64,000 nucleotides of DNA, from the NCBI RefSeq assembly GCF_000255295.1, contig NC_017030.1, positions 6,670,328 to 6,734,327 on the forward strand. Direction: 5' to 3'. Of this stretch, positions 61,811 through 64,000 are shown one piece after another. This DNA is from Corallococcus coralloides DSM 2259 (GTDB lineage Bacteria > Myxococcota > Myxococcia > Myxococcales > Myxococcaceae). The first letter of the stretch is position 1, and every line of letters starts with the position of its first letter. A program made the translations under genes and the position numbers. A model generated the notes under the pieces. The model did no database searches. It was not told where the DNA came from and saw nothing but the letters and a program-made list of their open reading frames with translations.

Positions 61811-64000
61811 GTGACTGATTCCAAAATCAACCGCCCGAAACTCTCCTCGACCCCCGCCACGGGTAGCACCACTCCCAACGCCGCCGCGCTGGCCGAGCGG
61901 CAGAAGGCCGCCGCCGCGAAGGCCGCCGCCGCGAAGCGCAACCAGTCTGGCTTCGAATCCACGCCCGCGGCCGGCGCCCGCGCCCCGGTGGCTGGCACCG
62001 GCAACCTGGCCCGCTCCGCCAACGCGAGCGCGCTCCTGGGTGCCGCGCCCACGTCCGCGGTGAAGAACGGCGCGACGGTGGCGAACCCCACCACCCGCAC
62101 CATCACCTTCACGTACGACGCGGGCCCGCACGCGGCGCTCACCAACCCGAAGCTCAAGGGCAGCTGGGACGCGGACGGCCGCTACAACGCGCAGTGGTCC
62201 TCTGGCGGCATCCCCATGAAGCCGCTGGGCAACGGCAAGTACGAGGCCACGGTGAAGGTGGCGGACGACGGCCTGGCCCATAACTGGGAGTGGGGCGTCA
62301 GCGTGGACGGCCCGTCCGGCAAGGACCAGTGGGCGGTGATGGGCGAGGGCAACCTCAAGTTGGATCTGTCCAAGCCCACCGCGTCCTACTCGCCCACGAC
62401 GTACCACACGATGGGTGCGCAGAAGTCCGGCCAGGACGTGAACTTCAAGTTCTGGGCGCCGGACGCGCGGGCCGTGCAGGTGAAGGTGACGGACAAGGAG
62501 GGCCGCGAGCAGCGCATCCCCATGACGCGCGACGAGGGCGGCAACTGGACCACGCAGGCCAAGGGCGCGTGGTCGCAGATGGAGGGCAAGGCCTACGTCT
62601 ACGAAGTGGTGGACTCCACGGGCGCCGTGAGCGACCGGCCGGACCCCTACGCGCGCCGGATGATGGGCGAGCAGCGCGGCCTGGACCGGCTCTACCTGGA
62701 CCCCACGCGCGGCAAGGAGGTGGACCGCTACTTCACCGGCGCCACCGGCCTGATGCGCTTCGACATCGACAGCGCGGAGGACGCGGACAGCGCGTACCTC
62801 GTCCTCAAGGACGGCGACGGCAACCCGCTCAACAAGCAGCAGCTCCAGGAGCGCCTGGGCAAGTTCGACGACACCCTCATCGACAAGCTGCGCGGCGGGA
62901 AGTTCAACGACTTCTGGTCGCGCAACGTCACCGACGACGGCCGCATCAAGATGACCAACCAGGCCGGCGCGTGGACGACGCTCGTCAACGACCCGGACAA
63001 GCTGGTGGGCCTGCGCTACGAGTTCCAGGTGTTCGACAAGGACGCGCAGGGCAAGCTGCACCTGCGCGACGACGTGAACAACGACGGCAAGCTGTCCGAC
63101 GTGGAGCGCCGGGCGTCCACGGAGAACGACCCCTGGAGCAACCTCATCACCAAGGGCAGCGGCGTGGACTTCCGCGGCTCCATCCTCACCGACCCCACGA
63201 CGTTCCAGTTCAAGAACGACGACGTCCCGCGTGAGAAGGATCCGTCCAAGTGGGTGGTGTACCAGGCCCACGTGGGCAGCTTCATGGGCGAGGCGGGCAA
63301 CGCCAACCGCTCCACCATGGAGGACATGATCAAGAAGCTGGATTACTTCAAGGAGCTGGGCGTCACCACGCTGGAGCTGTTGCCCACCAACGAGGTGGAG
63401 GGCCCGCGCAACTGGGGCTACCTGGGCGTCAACAGCCTGGCCACGGAGAGCTCCTTCGGCTTCGAGGACGAGAACGGCCAGTGGGTGGAGGGCGATGAGG
63501 CCCTCAAGCGCTTCATCGACGAGGCCCACGGCAAGGGCCTGAACGTGGTGTCGGACGTCGTCTACAACCACGTCTTCGGCGACCACAACGGCCTGTGGAA
63601 CGTGGGCGGCCCCAGCAACCCCTACTTCAACTGGTCCAAGCAGCCCGGCCAGTTCGAGCAGCGCGACACCCCGTGGGGCGCCGTGCCCGCGTACAACACG
63701 CCGCAGGTGAAGCAGCTCTTCGTGGACCACGCCGTGCAGCAGATCGCCGAGCTGAAGTTCGACGGCCTGCGCTTCGACTTCACGGAGCCCATCAAGGGCA
63801 CGGGCGGCAAGGACGGCTGGGAGATGCTCCGGGAGATCAACCGCCAGGTGCACTTCCTCAACCCCAACGCGTGGACCGTGGCGGAGCAGTTCGACTACGA
63901 GCCGGACATCTCGCGCCCGGCGAAGTCGGACGGCACGGGCGGCGGCTTCGACGCCCAGTGGTACACGGAGTTCCAGCACCGGCTGGTGCGCGACAACAGC
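61811..64000 (+). CDS. GH13-family alpha-glucan-acting enzyme, 3' part outside window
   Basis: The 730 codons visible run off the right edge. Residues 1-95 are Ala-rich and disordered. Two beta-sandwich modules follow (about 100-190 and 195-290, the latter CBM48-like with VNFKFWAPDARAVQVKV), then a catalytic TIM barrel. GH13 regions seen: LGVTTLELLP and NWGYLGVN, region I DVVYNH, region II FDGLRFDFTEP (nucleophile Asp) and region III WTVAEQFD (acid Glu). The third Asp lies beyond the edge. An EF-hand-like loop DVNNDGKLSDVE is near residue 425. The GTG at 61811 starts MTDSKINRPK. There is no signal peptide. Branching, debranching and trehalohydrolase-type activities all fit. Confidence 0.85.
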   Translation, partial: MTDSKINRPKLSSTPATGSTTPNAAALAERQKAAAAKAAAAKRNQSGFESTPAAGARAPVAGTGNLARSANASALLGAAPTSAVKNGATVANPTTRTITFTYDAGPHAALTNPKLKGSWDADGRYNAQWSSGGIPMKPLGNGKYEATVKVADDGLAHNWEWGVSVDGPSGKDQWAVMGEGNLKLDLSKPTASYSPTTYHTMGAQKSGQDVNFKFWAPDARAVQVKVTDKEGREQRIPMTRDEGGNWTTQAKGAWSQMEGKAYVYEVVDSTGAVSDRPDPYARRMMGEQRGLDRLYLDPTRGKEVDRYFTGATGLMRFDIDSAEDADSAYLVLKDGDGNPLNKQQLQERLGKFDDTLIDKLRGGKFNDFWSRNVTDDGRIKMTNQAGAWTTLVNDPDKLVGLRYEFQVFDKDAQGKLHLRDDVNNDGKLSDVERRASTENDPWSNLITKGSGVDFRGSILTDPTTFQFKNDDVPREKDPSKWVVYQAHVGSFMGEAGNANRSTMEDMIKKLDYFKELGVTTLELLPTNEVEGPRNWGYLGVNSLATESSFGFEDENGQWVEGDEALKRFIDEAHGKGLNVVSDVVYNHVFGDHNGLWNVGGPSNPYFNWSKQPGQFEQRDTPWGAVPAYNTPQVKQLFVDHAVQQIAELKFDGLRFDFTEPIKGTGGKDGWEMLREINRQVHFLNPNAWTVAEQFDYEPDISRPAKSDGTGGGFDAQWYTEFQHRLVRDNS

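Overview
The window (about 70% G+C) reads as chromosomal DNA of a myxobacterium (Myxococcota, most like Corallococcus or Myxococcus). The evidence is strong third-position G/C, many translationally coupled genes, a myxobacterial-style repertoire (MglA-type GTPase, DUF4388, CHASE2 cyclase, methyl-accepting protein, many lipoproteins) and a candidate myxosortase. No rRNA, tRNA, CRISPR array, transposase or prophage was found. Genes are packed tightly; only two stretches exceed 300 bases without a gene.

Left part (1-16 kb): the tail of a PolX-type polymerase; a degenerate trypsin-like secreted protein overlapping a CPBP intramembrane protease; a class II amidotransferase homologue lacking its cysteine nucleophile; an operon of a lid-less Hsp70, a J-domain protein with a long Ala/Pro/Thr repeat region, and CvpA; a ClpX-like ATPase without zinc finger; arginine decarboxylase and a deoxyhypusine-synthase-like protein (polyamines); OsmC, a PHP phosphoesterase and a chemoreceptor.

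Respiratory part (16-27.6 kb): a complex I locus, nuoAB and nuoCDGHI plus a thioredoxin-like [2Fe-2S] protein, split by a thioesterase, a five-span sulfatase-fold enzyme and a class III cyclase. NuoH and NuoI carry His-rich tails. NuoE, F and J-N are not in this window.

Middle part (27.6-49 kb): an esterase-like lipoprotein; a 640-bp intergenic array of degenerate direct repeats, each ending in a palindrome with TGTCCGAC/GTCGGACA arms; a CHASE2 cyclase with an altered active site; a five-gene operon of tiny membrane proteins (holin-like, DUF3618, YtxH-like); an EEP nuclease/phosphatase; an M23 peptidase; TetR and XRE regulators; and a leftward envelope/lipid run accD-folC-hydrolase-AMIN protein-lptD. 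A cyclic-nucleotide phosphodiesterase-like gene lies 1 base from a Crp-like receptor gene. With the two cyclases this makes a possible cyclic-nucleotide circuit.

Right part (49-64 kb): purM-purN-DUF523 (TudS-like) in overlapping order; a 3-hydroxyisobutyryl-CoA hydrolase-like enzyme; a HAD phosphatase; an FAD oxidoreductase; rpmB; murQ-anmK (peptidoglycan recycling) running into an MglA-like GTPase with an added C-terminal domain, convergent with a DUF4388 gene; an alkaline-phosphatase-fold metalloenzyme; a zincin lipoprotein; and a GH13 enzyme cut by the right edge.

All functional assignments come from reading motifs by eye. No database search was run.
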